Notes: generated by a model not told the origin, from the sequence alone. A stretch of DNA of 64,000 bases from Enterobacter genomosp. O (GCF_001022965.1 NZ_LECZ01000027.1:868001-932000); one strand, 5' to 3'. Counted from the stretch's first letter, positions 1-8,803 are shown. Numbers and translations are program-made.

Positions 1-1732
1 CACGGTGCGCGATATCCGCGGCTTTGCCACCAAGTTTTATACCGAAGAGGGTATTTTCGACCTGGTCGGCAACAACACCCCGGTGTTTTTCATTCAGGAT
101 GCGCATAAATTCCCTGACTTTGTCCATGCGGTAAAACCGGAGCCCCACTGGGCCATACCGCAGGGCCAAAGCGCGCACGATACCTTCTGGGACTATGTCT
201 CCCTGCAGCCTGAAACCTTGCACAACGTGATGTGGGCGATGTCAGACCGGGGGATTCCGCGCAGTTATCGTACGATGGAAGGGTTTGGTATTCATACCTT
301 CCGTCTGATCAACGCCGAGGGAAAAGCGACGTTTGTCCGTTTCCACTGGAAGCCGGTTGCGGGTAAAGCCTCACTGGTGTGGGATGAGGCGCAGAAGCTG
401 ACCGGGCGCGATCCGGACTTCCACCGCCGCGAGCTGTGGGAATCCATTGAAGCGGGTGACTTCCCGGAATATGAACTGGGCCTGCAGCTCATTCCGGAGG
501 AGGACGAATTTAAGTTCGATTTCGATCTCCTTGACCCGACCAAGCTGATCCCGGAAGAGCTGGTCCCGGTTCAGCTGGTGGGTAAAATGGTGCTCAACCG
601 CAACCCGGATAACTTCTTTGCCGAAAACGAGCAGGTCGCGTTCCACCCGGGGCATATCGTGCCGGGGCTGGACTTCACCAACGATCCGCTGTTACAGGGA
701 CGCTTGTTCTCGTATACCGATACGCAGATCAGCCGCCTTGGCGGGCCGAACTTCCACGAAATTCCGATTAACCGGCCAACCTGCCCGTACCACAATTTCC
801 AGCGCGACGGGATGCACCGTCAGGATATTGATACCAACCCGGCCAACTATGAGCCGAACTCCATCAACGATAACTGGCCGCGTGAAACACCTCCCGCGCC
901 GAAACGCGGTGGATTCGAATCGTATCAGGAACGTGTCGACGGCAACAAAATTCGCGAGCGCAGCCCGTCGTTCGGCGAGTATTACGCCCACCCGCGCCTG
1001 TTCTGGAACAGCCAGACGCCGATTGAGCAGCAGCACATTATCGGCGGCTTCAGCTTTGAGCTCAGCAAAGTGGTGCGCACCTACATCCGCGAGCGCGTGG
1101 TCGATCAGCTAGCGCATATTGATATTCAGCTTGCCCAGAGCGTGGCGGATAACCTGGGCATCACGCTGACCGATGAGCAGCGCAACCTGGCGCCGCCAAA
1201 AGAGGTTAACGGCGTGAAGAAAGATCCGTCGCTGAGCCTGTATGCGGTGCCGGGCGGCTCGATTAAAGGCCGCGTGGTCGCCATTCTCCTGAACGACAAA
1301 ACCCGCGCCAGCGACGTGCTGGGGATCATGCAGGCGCTGAAAACCCAGGGCGTGCACGCCAAACTGCTCTATTCCCGCATGGGTGAAGTGACCGCCGATG
1401 ACGGCTCCGTGCTGCCGGTGGCGGCGACCTTTGCCGGTGCACCGTCGCTGACCGTCGATGCGGTGATTGTGCCGTGCGGGGATATTGCCAGCCTGCTGAA
1501 CAACGGTGACGCCGTTTATTACCTGCTGGAAGCCTATAAGCACCTTAAACCGATCGCGCTGTCCGGCGATGCGCGACAGTTTAAAGCGCAGCTGAAGGTG
1601 GCCGAGCAAGGTGAAGACGGCATTGTCGAAGGCGATAACGTAGACGATGCGTTTATGACGAAGCTGTTTGATCTGCTTGCCGCGCACCGCGTGTGGTCGC
1701 GCAGCAGCAAGATTGACCAGATACCGGCGTAA
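1..1732 (+). CDS. katE: Catalase HPII, 3' part (5' end outside window)
   Basis: This is the C-terminal three quarters of the large-subunit, heme-d type catalase that splits hydrogen peroxide in the cytoplasm. The reading frame is open from the first base, so the first codons are internal. About 178 residues, including the distal heme histidine, lie upstream of the window if the gene matches the 753-residue E. coli protein. Visible are the DLVGNNTP heme-pocket asparagine region, FHPGH (whose first His matches the His392 crosslink residue of HPII) and the proximal heme ligand Tyr in FSYTDTQ, 23 residues further on. The last ~150 residues form the flavodoxin-like domain found only in large catalases. 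In E. coli katE is RpoS-dependent, but its promoter is not in view. Confidence 0.97.
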   Translation, partial: TVRDIRGFATKFYTEEGIFDLVGNNTPVFFIQDAHKFPDFVHAVKPEPHWAIPQGQSAHDTFWDYVSLQPETLHNVMWAMSDRGIPRSYRTMEGFGIHTFRLINAEGKATFVRFHWKPVAGKASLVWDEAQKLTGRDPDFHRRELWESIEAGDFPEYELGLQLIPEEDEFKFDFDLLDPTKLIPEELVPVQLVGKMVLNRNPDNFFAENEQVAFHPGHIVPGLDFTNDPLLQGRLFSYTDTQISRLGGPNFHEIPINRPTCPYHNFQRDGMHRQDIDTNPANYEPNSINDNWPRETPPAPKRGGFESYQERVDGNKIRERSPSFGEYYAHPRLFWNSQTPIEQQHIIGGFSFELSKVVRTYIRERVVDQLAHIDIQLAQSVADNLGITLTDEQRNLAPPKEVNGVKKDPSLSLYAVPGGSIKGRVVAILLNDKTRASDVLGIMQALKTQGVHAKLLYSRMGEVTADDGSVLPVAATFAGAPSLTVDAVIVPCGDIASLLNNGDAVYYLLEAYKHLKPIALSGDARQFKAQLKVAEQGEDGIVEGDNVDDAFMTKLFDLLAAHRVWSRSSKIDQIPA

Positions 1733-1737
1733 AAAAA

Positions 1738-1816
1738 GCCGGGTGGCGCTTGCGCTTACCCGGCCTACATTTCGATTGGTTTTGTAGGCCCGGTAAGGCG
1801 AAGCCGCCACCGGGCT
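1738..1816. repeat. BIME-like pair of REP palindromes
   Basis: Two GC-rich inverted units, starting GCCGGGTGGCG and ending GCCGCCACCGGGC, face each other across a short AT-rich centre. They fill the space between the convergent katE and chbG genes. The same composite element recurs at 34991-35065 and 47753-47834, and a single unit occurs at 42999-43030. Such elements commonly stabilise mRNA 3' ends or bind gyrase or IHF; that role is inferred here. Confidence 0.85.
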
Positions 1817-1821
1817 TTATC

Positions 1822-2571
1822 TCAAAGATCCCCAAACGTCCCCAACCGATACCCACGCTCGGCAATCGCGTATTTCAGCGAGGCCGACGTCAGCACGTCC
1901 AGCTCCGCCAGACGCGGCCAGCAGTAGGCACTCTTACGCACGGTGTTATCAACAAACGCCGGGTGCGCCATCACTTCCACCGACGTTTCACCACGGGCAG
2001 CGGAATCATCCAGCACCTTCAGGAACAGCGCTTCGTCGATCTCCTCGCCATAAAACGCGCTGCTGAACCCCTGCGTTGTGGCAACATTGACCTCCGGCAA
2101 GCCGCGCACCTCGCGATCCACGCGCAGTGCCACGCCTTTGCGCTGGGCAAACCCTGCGACAATCGGGAAAATCGCCGGGATCATATGCACGTGGTGATGG
2201 CTGTCGATGTGCGTCGGCGCCTGGCCAAACACGTCAACAAAGCGGTTAAACTGGCAGTCCAGCTCGCGGGCAATCTCTTCAAGCGGCAGCGCGCCCTGCT
2301 CCGCCAGTTCCCAAATCCATTTGCCCAGCTGTCCGTCGCGCGTCAGGCCAGGCATCGGCGAAAGCGGCATTCCGAGCGTCAGCACAAAATGCATGCCGAC
2401 GCCCAGCGCTGGCACTTCGCGGCTCAGCTGCGCCGCGTGTTCCACCGCTTCACCATTGACCATCGCCGTTGTCGAGGTCACAACGCCCCGGCGACAGGCT
2501 TCAATAATGCCGTAGTTCTGACCTTTCGAGAGGCCAAAGTCATCAGCATTAACGATCAGCAGGTTTTCCAT
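1822..2571 (-). CDS. chbG: Chitooligosaccharide deacetylase ChbG
   Basis: ChbG (YdjC family, 249 residues here) removes an acetyl group from chitobiose or chitotriose phosphate, giving the monodeacetylated sugar that ChbF can cleave and ChbR can sense. The protein opens with MENLLIVNADDFGLSKG, carrying the NADDFG metal-binding Asp pair, and has the second metal motif DSHHHVHM near residue 125. The ATG at 2571 was chosen over an upstream in-frame codon because AGAGGA lies just before it and the start matches the E. coli protein. It is the last gene of chbBCARFG, 11 bp after chbF. The BIME at 1738-1816 follows it. Confidence 0.95.
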   Translation of the reverse strand: MENLLIVNADDFGLSKGQNYGIIEACRRGVVTSTTAMVNGEAVEHAAQLSREVPALGVGMHFVLTLGMPLSPMPGLTRDGQLGKWIWELAEQGALPLEEIARELDCQFNRFVDVFGQAPTHIDSHHHVHMIPAIFPIVAGFAQRKGVALRVDREVRGLPEVNVATTQGFSSAFYGEEIDEALFLKVLDDSAARGETSVEVMAHPAFVDNTVRKSAYCWPRLAELDVLTSASLKYAIAERGYRLGTFGDL

Positions 2572-2582
2572 TGTGCATCCTC

Positions 2583-3938
2583 TTATTGCTGTTTGAACTT
2601 CAGCTTCTCGATCGTGGCGGCAAAGTTCGGCAACCATTTCTCATGCGCCAGAATCATCTCGCTGGCCAGTTGCTCCGCATCGCGGTCGGAATGCACCAGC
2701 GGGCTGAGGTTCAGCGCCAGCAGCACGTCATTCAGCTCGCCGCTCAGCGCCGCGTTGCTGGCAGCCACTTCAAAGCCTTTGATAGTGTGGATCAGACCCA
2801 TGACCTTATCATCAAAATGGGTAATGCGCGGATGCGGCTTAGCCCCGTCGCGCCCCAGGATGCAGGTCATCTCAACGGCCCAGTCAGCCGGGATGTTGTC
2901 GATGTGGCCGTGATGCGGCACGTTAACGTAGTGCTCCGCCTGCTTGTCATTGTAAATGGCGTTGATGACTTCACATGCGGCATCGGAATAGTAGGCCCCG
3001 CCGCGCTGCTCCAGCTCTTTCGGTTTGACGTTCAGGTTCGGATCTTTGTACAAATCGAACAGCTGCTTCTCAACTTTCTGCACGACCTGAGCGCGCGCGC
3101 CGCCCTTATAGTACTCGCCCATTTCGATGGCCAGCATCTCTTTCTGCTTGAAGTAGTACAGCAGATAGGAGCACGGCAGCAGATTCAGCGAACGGATCAG
3201 CCCTTCGCTGAACGGCAGATCGAAGATGTTTTTCACCGACGCCGCCGTCAGGCGACCGGAGGCCACGCCGTCGAGCAGTTCGGCAAAGCGCGATTTTCCG
3301 TTCACGATGACATCTTTAATAAACACCATGTGGTTCAGGCCGAACAGATCGATGGAGAGATCGTCGCTGTCGCTCAGTTCCAGCACGTCACGGATAAACA
3401 TCTTCATGCCAATTGGAATATTGCAGACGCCGATAAAGCGTTTGAAGCCGGTATGACGATACACCGCCTCGGTTACCATCCCGGCCGGGTTGGTGAAGTT
3501 AATCACCCACGCGTTCGGGCAAATCTCCTCCACATCTTTGATGATGTCGAAAATCACGGGAATGGTACGCAGACCTTTAAACAGACCGCCCGCGCCGTTG
3601 GTCTCCTGCCCGAGGTAACCGTGGCTTAGCGGAATACGCTCGTCCAGTTCGCGCGCTTTGAGCTGGCCCACGCGCAGCTGGGTGGTAACGAAGTCCGCAT
3701 CCTTCAGCGCCAGACGACGATCGAGGGTTTTGTGCACGGTCAGCGGCACGCCGGCTTTCTCAACCATACGCTTACACAGGTCAAAAATGATATTCAGTTT
3801 TTCCTGACCTTCCTCAACGTCAACCAGCCATAATTCGCTGACCGGCAGTTCGTGATAACGTTTCAGGAAACCTTCCAGTAATTCCGGGGTATAGCTGCTG
3901 CCGCCACCAATGGTTACGACTTTTAATTTCTTCTGCAT
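2583..3938 (-). CDS. chbF: 6-phospho-beta-glucosidase / chitobiose-6-phosphate hydrolase
   Basis: ChbF is a glycoside hydrolase family 4 enzyme that uses NAD+ and a divalent metal to hydrolyse phosphorylated chitobiose after its uptake by the ChbBCA phosphotransferase system. The 451-residue length is normal. The N-terminal IGGGSSYTPE is the dinucleotide-binding turn of the family. The CNIPIGM segment supplies the metal-binding Cys and GLNHMVF the His. It lies between chbR and chbG. The 110-bp gap to chbR is the widest in the operon and contains no obvious terminator. Confidence 0.96.
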   Translation of the reverse strand: MQKKLKVVTIGGGSSYTPELLEGFLKRYHELPVSELWLVDVEEGQEKLNIIFDLCKRMVEKAGVPLTVHKTLDRRLALKDADFVTTQLRVGQLKARELDERIPLSHGYLGQETNGAGGLFKGLRTIPVIFDIIKDVEEICPNAWVINFTNPAGMVTEAVYRHTGFKRFIGVCNIPIGMKMFIRDVLELSDSDDLSIDLFGLNHMVFIKDVIVNGKSRFAELLDGVASGRLTAASVKNIFDLPFSEGLIRSLNLLPCSYLLYYFKQKEMLAIEMGEYYKGGARAQVVQKVEKQLFDLYKDPNLNVKPKELEQRGGAYYSDAACEVINAIYNDKQAEHYVNVPHHGHIDNIPADWAVEMTCILGRDGAKPHPRITHFDDKVMGLIHTIKGFEVAASNAALSGELNDVLLALNLSPLVHSDRDAEQLASEMILAHEKWLPNFAATIEKLKFKQQ

Positions 3939-4048
3939 AATATCTCCCTTTGCGTATCAGGTTAACCGCCTGCAAGATGTAGCGTACTCTTCCCGCTAAA
4001 TGGGCAAGCAATTAATTCAATATTCGTGACGAATAAAATCGTCAAAAG

Positions 4049-4867
4049 TTAATTAATTACCGTTAAATTCTTCCGGTAACTGTTCGGTGTAAATGACGTA
4101 AATTTCTTAAAGGTTTTAATAAACAGGCTGGGACTGCTGTATCCTGACTCATAGGCAATATCGGTGACAGAATAGTTGGTAATTTCCAGCTGTTTTTTAG
4201 CAAAGTTAATGCGGATTTCATTAATAATTTGCACGGGCGTTTTACGATAATAACGCTGCGTCGCGCGGGTCAGATATTCCTGAGATTTGCCCGACAGGGA
4301 GACCATATTTTCCAGCGCATTATCGCTGAACTGGCCCTTATCGTGCATCAGTTCAACGGTGCTGCGCAGCCACTGCGGAATATCATCCGTCACCTGCTGC
4401 TCTTCACGATGATGGCGCAGTCGGTTCATCACGTAGAATGTTACCGTTTCAATAAACTCATCAAATTCATTGTCGCGAAAGTTAAGCGAGGCGATAACCG
4501 TTTCAATCCAGGTCATAAACTCGTTTTTGACCCGATAGACCTGTGATGCCACAAAGCAGAACGGCACCAGCGGCAGGTAGTGCTTCTCAAAGAAGCGTCT
4601 GCTGACGCCCACGTTCAGAATGCGGGTCGCACCAAATTCGTAAAAGCTCTGGTGATGGGAGCCCATAGGCAGAAAGACAAAATCCCCTCGCTCGAGCAGA
4701 ACGCGCTTGCCGTTGATCTCCTGGTAGTAGCGGCCGGTCAGAACAATCGTGAACTCGTAGTAGTCATGCTGGTGCAGACCGCTCGCGCTCTCCGTTTTGT
4801 TGTAGATAACCACGTGAAAATTCTTGCCATTAAACAGCTGCTGCTCAAGTGCGGTTTTAATTTCCAT
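4049..4867 (-). CDS. chbR: AraC-family regulator ChbR of the chitobiose operon
   Basis: This dual regulator of chb is a cytoplasmic AraC-type protein of 272 residues. The N-terminal cupin sensor is seen in LHQHDYYEFTIVL near residues 31-43. The C-terminal pair of helix-turn-helix motifs spans about residues 170-268 and includes the ITNYSVTDIAYESGYSSPS second helix-turn-helix region. In E. coli ChbR represses without inducer and activates, together with CRP, when monodeacetylated chitobiose phosphate is present. AGGAGGT precedes the ATG. It sits inside the operon it controls, 29 bp after chbA, so its level rises with the operon. Confidence 0.95.
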   Translation of the reverse strand: MEIKTALEQQLFNGKNFHVVIYNKTESASGLHQHDYYEFTIVLTGRYYQEINGKRVLLERGDFVFLPMGSHHQSFYEFGATRILNVGVSRRFFEKHYLPLVPFCFVASQVYRVKNEFMTWIETVIASLNFRDNEFDEFIETVTFYVMNRLRHHREEQQVTDDIPQWLRSTVELMHDKGQFSDNALENMVSLSGKSQEYLTRATQRYYRKTPVQIINEIRINFAKKQLEITNYSVTDIAYESGYSSPSLFIKTFKKFTSFTPNSYRKNLTVIN

Positions 4868-4896
4868 CGTGCTGACCTCCTGCTACTCAGTCTGAC

Positions 4897-5244
4897 TTAC
4901 TGCATCTTCTCGTGAAGCTCGATTAGCTCCGCCACCAGCTCACGCGCCAGCATTGACGTCATCAGGTGATCCTGGGCATGGACCAGCACCAGGCTGACCT
5001 TCATTTTCCCTTCGCCCTGGTCACCTTCAATCAGCTTTGTCTGCACCAGGTGCGCTTCATTCAGCGCCGTGCGGGACTGGTCCATCATGGTTTTCGCGGC
5101 GGCGAAATCCCCCTGCTTGGCCTGCTTGAGTGCGGCATATGCCAGGCTGCGGGCCTGCCCGGAGTTGATGATAAGACCCATCACCACTTCTTCAAGATCG
5201 TTCTCTGCGGTTTCTTCTGCAACAATACTGTCCAAATCTAACAT
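4897..5244 (-). CDS. chbA: Chitobiose-specific PTS enzyme IIA
   Basis: ChbA is the small soluble phosphocarrier that takes phosphate from HPr and passes it to ChbB during chitobiose import. At 115 residues it matches the lactose/chitobiose IIA family. The phosphorylated His lies in VLVHAQDHLMTS near the C-terminus, and the EEVVMGLIINSGQARSLAY helix is typical of the trimeric family. The start at 5244 follows AAGGAG with 7-bp spacing. An in-frame extension to 5289 has no such site and would run into the stem-loop after chbC. Confidence 0.96.
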   Translation of the reverse strand: MLDLDSIVAEETAENDLEEVVMGLIINSGQARSLAYAALKQAKQGDFAAAKTMMDQSRTALNEAHLVQTKLIEGDQGEGKMKVSLVLVHAQDHLMTSMLARELVAELIELHEKMQ

Positions 5245-5263
5245 CTTTAAGCTCCTTGTGGCT

Positions 5264-5283
5264 GGCGCGGGTTGCCCCGCGCC
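5264..5283 (-). other. Intercistronic stem-loop between chbC and chbA
   Basis: An 8-bp perfect GC stem (GGCGCGGG paired with CCCGCGCC, 4-base loop) lies in the 47-bp space between the chbC stop and the chbA start. There is no U tract, so it is probably not a terminator. A role in mRNA stability or in setting the ratio of the PTS subunits is inferred. Confidence 0.6.
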
Positions 5284-5291
5284 GGTCAATC

Positions 5292-6650
5292 TTAGAATTT
5301 CAGTGAGAGGGCAATATCCTCTTCGCTCTCTTCTTCATCGATGATGGTGGCGGCTTTGTTCGCAATCGCCACAAACGGCATGTAGAGCAGGGTTGCAATC
5401 CCGAGGTTAAATATCGCCAGCAGGAAGGCCGCAACGCTACCGTTGGTGTTGAAGAAGGCACCCAGACCCGCCGGCATGGTCCACGGCGCAATGTTGGTGA
5501 CCGGTGGAATGATGCCCATGTAATACGCCGTCAGGGTAATAGCGGCCAGCAGCGGCTGAACCAGAATGAACGGGATGAACATAACCGGGTTCATGATGAT
5601 TGGCAGACCGAACAGAATCGGTTCGTTAATCTGGAAGATGCCTGATGGCAGCGCCAGTTTAGCCACCTGACGGTAGTCAGCGCGACGAGAGACAATAAAG
5701 ACCGCGATGATCAGACCCAAGGTCGCCCCGGTACCACCCAGGAAGATATAGGAGTCAAGCATCGGCTTCGCCCACACATGGAAGGTTTTACCCGCTGCCA
5801 GCGCCGCGTCAACGGAGCCGTACTGCTGGTAAAGCGCAACGTTTTCCAGTGCCCATGGGGTCATAATCCCGCTGTCCAGCGCGGCCAGTGCCAGTGAACC
5901 ATGCACGCCGAAGAACCACAGCAGAGAGGTGAAAATCACATACGCCCAACCGACCACGCCACCCATCGCCGCCAGCGGCGTAGAGATAGAGTCCATGATG
6001 ATCTGGTGGAAGTTCGTGCCCCAGTGAGAAAGCGCCCAGGCAATAATCCCCATAATGGAGAGAATAATGAAGCCTGGAATCAACGCGGAAAATGAACGAG
6101 ATACGGAAGCCGGAACGCTATCCGGCAGGCGGATAACCCAGTTTCGACGGATAATAAAGGTGAACATCTCCGCCACCACAAGACCGATAACAATACCGGA
6201 GATGATGTTAGCCCCACCCAGCCAGTTGGCGCCCACGGCATAGGCTTCACCAACGCTGTAAGGGGTTACGGTCATAAAGGCAGCAACGGATAATAACCCG
6301 GCGGCCAGCGGATCCACTTTCCGCTCTTCTGCCAGCGCCATCCCAATAAAGAAAGGCGCCATCAGCGACATAATTCCCAACGTACCGTTATAGACGTTGC
6401 CGCCAATGGCTTTTAAACCGTTAAGGGTTTCAATAGTGGATGCGTCTAACCGAATTCCTAATGAATAAAAGAAGGAACCTTCACCAAAGCTCAGAAAAAC
6501 GTTGTTAATTAAAACGAACATGGCCCCGGCCAGCGTCAACGGCATTAATTTAATAAAGCCGTTTTTGATGGCATTAACGTGAGGCTGCTTTCCTATTTTA
6601 ACAGCAAAAGGAAGGAGTACCTTTTCAAGTGAAGCGATGACTTTACTCAT
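5292..6650 (-). CDS. chbC: Chitobiose-specific PTS permease enzyme IIC
   Basis: ChbC is the inner-membrane channel of the N,N'-diacetylchitobiose phosphotransferase system. Its 452 residues equal the E. coli length. About ten hydrophobic segments alternate with loops. The segment reading LPSGIFQINEPILFGLP is the conserved NEP-containing substrate-site region of lactose/cellobiose IIC proteins. The acidic C-terminal tail (DEEESEED) is unusual but also occurs in relatives. It is the second gene of the operon, and translation begins 80 bp after chbB behind a spacer that contains the ChiX pairing site. Confidence 0.97.
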   Translation of the reverse strand: MSKVIASLEKVLLPFAVKIGKQPHVNAIKNGFIKLMPLTLAGAMFVLINNVFLSFGEGSFFYSLGIRLDASTIETLNGLKAIGGNVYNGTLGIMSLMAPFFIGMALAEERKVDPLAAGLLSVAAFMTVTPYSVGEAYAVGANWLGGANIISGIVIGLVVAEMFTFIIRRNWVIRLPDSVPASVSRSFSALIPGFIILSIMGIIAWALSHWGTNFHQIIMDSISTPLAAMGGVVGWAYVIFTSLLWFFGVHGSLALAALDSGIMTPWALENVALYQQYGSVDAALAAGKTFHVWAKPMLDSYIFLGGTGATLGLIIAVFIVSRRADYRQVAKLALPSGIFQINEPILFGLPIIMNPVMFIPFILVQPLLAAITLTAYYMGIIPPVTNIAPWTMPAGLGAFFNTNGSVAAFLLAIFNLGIATLLYMPFVAIANKAATIIDEEESEEDIALSLKF

Positions 6651-6707
6651 AGGAAAATACCCTTAAATGCCGCAACAGAGGTTACGGCGTAATTGTGTGT
6701 GAAATAA

Positions 6708-6719
6708 CTCTTTGACGGG
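6708..6719 (-). promoter_or_regulatory. ChiX sRNA pairing site in the chbB-chbC spacer
   Basis: Read along the chb mRNA, this segment is CCCGUCAAAGAG, an exact complement of the ChiX seed CUCUUUGACGGG as I recall the E. coli sRNA. In E. coli and Salmonella the chbBC spacer acts as a decoy that traps ChiX and marks it for decay, relieving repression of chitoporin. The sequence match is seen directly; the function comes from published work on those species. The core GUCAAAGAG recurs over the chitinase Shine-Dalgarno at 35186. Confidence 0.85.
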
Positions 6720-6730
6720 AAAAATAAAAA

Positions 6731-7048
6731 TTAATTAGCAGCTTTTTTAATAGCTGCCACAGCAGCTTTCAGTACACCTAAACCATCAATCTTGCCGTAC
6801 AGCCCCGAGTCGATCACCTCGACCGGTTTATTGGGTAACAGTCGTTGAATTTCGGGCAACATATAGGCAATTTGCGGCCCCAGTAAAACAACGTCGGCGT
6901 TCTGGCCTTTTTCGCCCGCCAGCGTCTCTGGAAACGCTTCAATCACCACAGGAACTTCATACTTTTCAGCCTGCGCACGCATCTTTGACACCAGAAGTGA
7001 GGTTGACATGCCCGCTGAGCAGAACAGGTAGATATGTTTCTTTTCCAT
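6731..7048 (-). CDS. chbB: Chitobiose-specific PTS enzyme IIB
   Basis: ChbB is the 105-residue cytoplasmic phosphocarrier that receives phosphate from ChbA and phosphorylates the incoming sugar at ChbC. The active cysteine is Cys10 in YLFCSAGMSTS, the P-loop-like motif of the lactose/chitobiose IIB family. It is the first gene of the operon, preceded by AGGGAA and a 5' leader with a long-range inverted repeat. The chbB-chbC spacer carries the ChiX decoy site. Confidence 0.97.
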   Translation of the reverse strand: MEKKHIYLFCSAGMSTSLLVSKMRAQAEKYEVPVVIEAFPETLAGEKGQNADVVLLGPQIAYMLPEIQRLLPNKPVEVIDSGLYGKIDGLGVLKAAVAAIKKAAN

Positions 7049-7260
7049 CGTAATTTCCCTCTTGTATGACTACCTGCCATCGCGCTATCACTCGACTCGC
7101 TGTCCCGGCAGACAGGTAGCTTGCGTACTGTTGTTTATCGTTGGAGTGAGTATACGCAATGGTACAGACAGGGGATAATTCTGGATAGACTCAAATTGTC
7201 TCTCATTGACCTGGCTTGTTGACTACCTTCACATTTCGGGCAAATAATTCGCGCAAAGAA
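7049..7260 (-). promoter_or_regulatory. chb operon promoter and leader region
   Basis: This is the gap between osmE and chbB. It holds a CRP-like sequence on the coding strand at 7218-7233 (TGTGAAGGTAGTCAAC, one good and one weaker half). An inverted repeat CTACCTG (7070-7076) / CAGGTAG (7113-7119) lies in the probable 5' leader. NagC and ChbR boxes are expected from E. coli; an AT-rich ATTATTTGCCCGAAAT stretch next to the CRP site might be a NagC operator, but I could not define one with confidence. Confidence 0.5.
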
Positions 7261-7278
7261 ATAAGATTTACGTATGCA

Positions 7279-7306
7279 TAAAAAAACCGGCCCATGGGCC
7301 GGTTTG
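7279..7306 (-). terminator. Rho-independent terminator of osmE
   Basis: On the minus strand the sequence AACCGGCCCATGGGCCGGTT forms a strong palindromic hairpin directly followed by a run of T. It lies 24 bp past the osmE stop and separates osmE from the chb promoter. Confidence 0.9.
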
Positions 7307-7329
7307 TTAACATACTCAGGTAAGCAGCG

Positions 7330-7674
7330 TTACTGCGCCTTAGGTGCCTGCGGGTCGGTGTCGTATTCAGCACAGGTCTGATAGCCGGAGTTAATCACAT
7401 GACCGGTATCATCCAGGGCAACAAAGTAGGTTTCTGCCTTACCATCACGTTGACCCAGGATATAGGTCTGGCAGGTCCCTTTCGCATGAATCATGGTCAC
7501 TTCAGAAGAAGGTTTACCGGCAATCGCCGCCACCTGCGAACGGGTCATCCCTTTTTTGACGTCTTTCACTACGGGCTGCGTAAACTGATCCTTGGTGCGA
7601 TCGTAAGCCGTACACCCTGCCAGCATAGTCAGTACCGCCGCTGCGCTAAGAATTCCTGCTACGTTCTTGTTCAT
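7330..7674 (-). CDS. osmE: Osmotically inducible lipoprotein OsmE
   Basis: OsmE is a small outer-membrane lipoprotein of the SmpA/OmlA (BamE-like) fold, 114 residues long. A short signal peptide ends in the lipobox LAGC with Cys21 as the lipidated residue, followed by the domain with VKKGMTRSQVAAIAGKPS, typical of the family. In E. coli it is induced by osmotic shock and stationary phase; the physiological role is not settled. It is transcribed alone, divergent from nadE across a 232-bp gap. Confidence 0.95.
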   Translation of the reverse strand: MNKNVAGILSAAAVLTMLAGCTAYDRTKDQFTQPVVKDVKKGMTRSQVAAIAGKPSSEVTMIHAKGTCQTYILGQRDGKAETYFVALDDTGHVINSGYQTCAEYDTDPQAPKAQ

Positions 7675-7906
7675 ATTCCGTCCTCTTGTTTATCAGCGTG
7701 TTATCTAAGCATGGGATAAAAAGTACTATTGTTCAACTTTGTGATTTGCGCCAGACGAATTTCGGAAAATTCTAATAAAACAACGATAACCTGCTAAATC
7801 GGCGCAAATTAGCGCACTCGAAACTGTGATCCTTGTCGTTTCTCGCCCAAAGGGTTAGTTTTAACAGTTAACACATTCCGTTTATGTACTGCATATGGAG
7901 GGCGTG

Positions 7907-8731
7907 ATGGCTCTGCAACAAGAGATTATTCAGGCACTGGGCGCGAAGCCCACGGTAGATGCAAACGAAGAGATCCGCCGCAGCGTGGATTTTTTAAAAT
8001 CGTACTTAAAAAAGAACGCTTTCCTGAAATCCCTGGTGCTGGGCATCAGCGGGGGTCAGGACTCTACCCTGACCGGTAAACTCTGCCAGATGGCGATTTC
8101 AGAGCTGCGCGACGAGACGGGCGATGAAGCGCTGCAGTTTATCGCGGTACGTCTTCCTTATGGCGTACAGGCAGACGAGCAGGATTGCCAGGACGCTATT
8201 GCCTTCATCCAGCCTGACCGCGTGCTTACCGTCAATATTAAAGGTTCGGTGCTGGCAAGCGAACAGGCGCTGCGCGAAGCGGGCATTGAGCTGAGCGATT
8301 TTGTTCGCGGCAACGAGAAAGCCCGCGAGCGCATGAAAGCGCAGTACAGCATTGCCGGAATGACCAAAGGCGTCGTCGTCGGTACCGACCATGCGGCGGA
8401 AGCGATCACCGGTTTCTTCACCAAATACGGCGACGGCGGCACCGACATCAACCCGATCTTCCGCCTCAACAAGCGCCAGGGCAAGCAGCTGCTTGCCGCG
8501 CTGGGCTGCCCTGAGCATCTGTATAAAAAAGCACCGACGGCGGATCTGGAGGACGATCGTCCCTCCCTGCCGGATGAAGCGGCCCTTGGCGTCACCTATG
8601 ACAACATCGATGATTATCTGGAAGGCAAAAAGCTGGATGACGGTACCGCGAAGATTATCGAAGGCTGGTATCTGAAAACCGAGCACAAGCGTCATACGCC
8701 GATTACGGTGTTTGACGATTTCTGGAAATAA
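7907..8731 (+). CDS. nadE: NH3-dependent NAD+ synthetase
   Basis: NadE makes NAD+ from nicotinic acid adenine dinucleotide, ATP and ammonia, the last step of NAD synthesis. The 274-residue protein has the PP-loop motif GISGGQDST near residue 46, which binds ATP pyrophosphate, and the conserved GTDHAAEAITGFFTKYGDGG segment of the active site. The ATG at 7907 follows GGAGGG with proper spacing and matches the E. coli start. A codon at 7895 would overlap that Shine-Dalgarno. A strong terminator follows at once. Confidence 0.96.
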   Translation: MALQQEIIQALGAKPTVDANEEIRRSVDFLKSYLKKNAFLKSLVLGISGGQDSTLTGKLCQMAISELRDETGDEALQFIAVRLPYGVQADEQDCQDAIAFIQPDRVLTVNIKGSVLASEQALREAGIELSDFVRGNEKARERMKAQYSIAGMTKGVVVGTDHAAEAITGFFTKYGDGGTDINPIFRLNKRQGKQLLAALGCPEHLYKKAPTADLEDDRPSLPDEAALGVTYDNIDDYLEGKKLDDGTAKIIEGWYLKTEHKRHTPITVFDDFWK

Positions 8732-8736
8732 ACGCA

Positions 8737-8761
8737 AAACGGTAACCTGGTTACCGTTTTT
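8737..8761 (+). terminator. Rho-independent terminator of nadE
   Basis: A 10-bp perfect stem (AAACGGTAAC with GTTACCGTTT, 3-base loop) ends in five T residues, starting 5 bp after the nadE stop. Confidence 0.9.
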
Positions 8762-8770
8762 AATGTTTGC

Positions 8771-8803
8771 CCCCTCTCCCGTGGGAGAGGGCTGGGGTGA
8801 GGG
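8771..8803. repeat. Palindromic intergenic repeat, second family
   Basis: The unit CCCTCTCCC-(spacer)-GGGAGAGGG followed by CTGGGGTGAGGG occurs here between nadE and cho. It recurs, nearly identical, at 27555-27587 (opposite orientation) and 36526-36559, with decayed pieces near 36472 and 36726. It is unlike the REP/BIME family in this window. Confidence 0.8.

Noticed and set aside
1109..1810. 233-codon open frame antisense to katE
   Set aside because: It reads across the REP element and the katE C-terminus; shadow of a conserved gene.
2571..3629. 352-codon open frame antisense to chbF
   Set aside because: ChbF on the minus strand is certain, and the opposite frame shows no domain or start signal.
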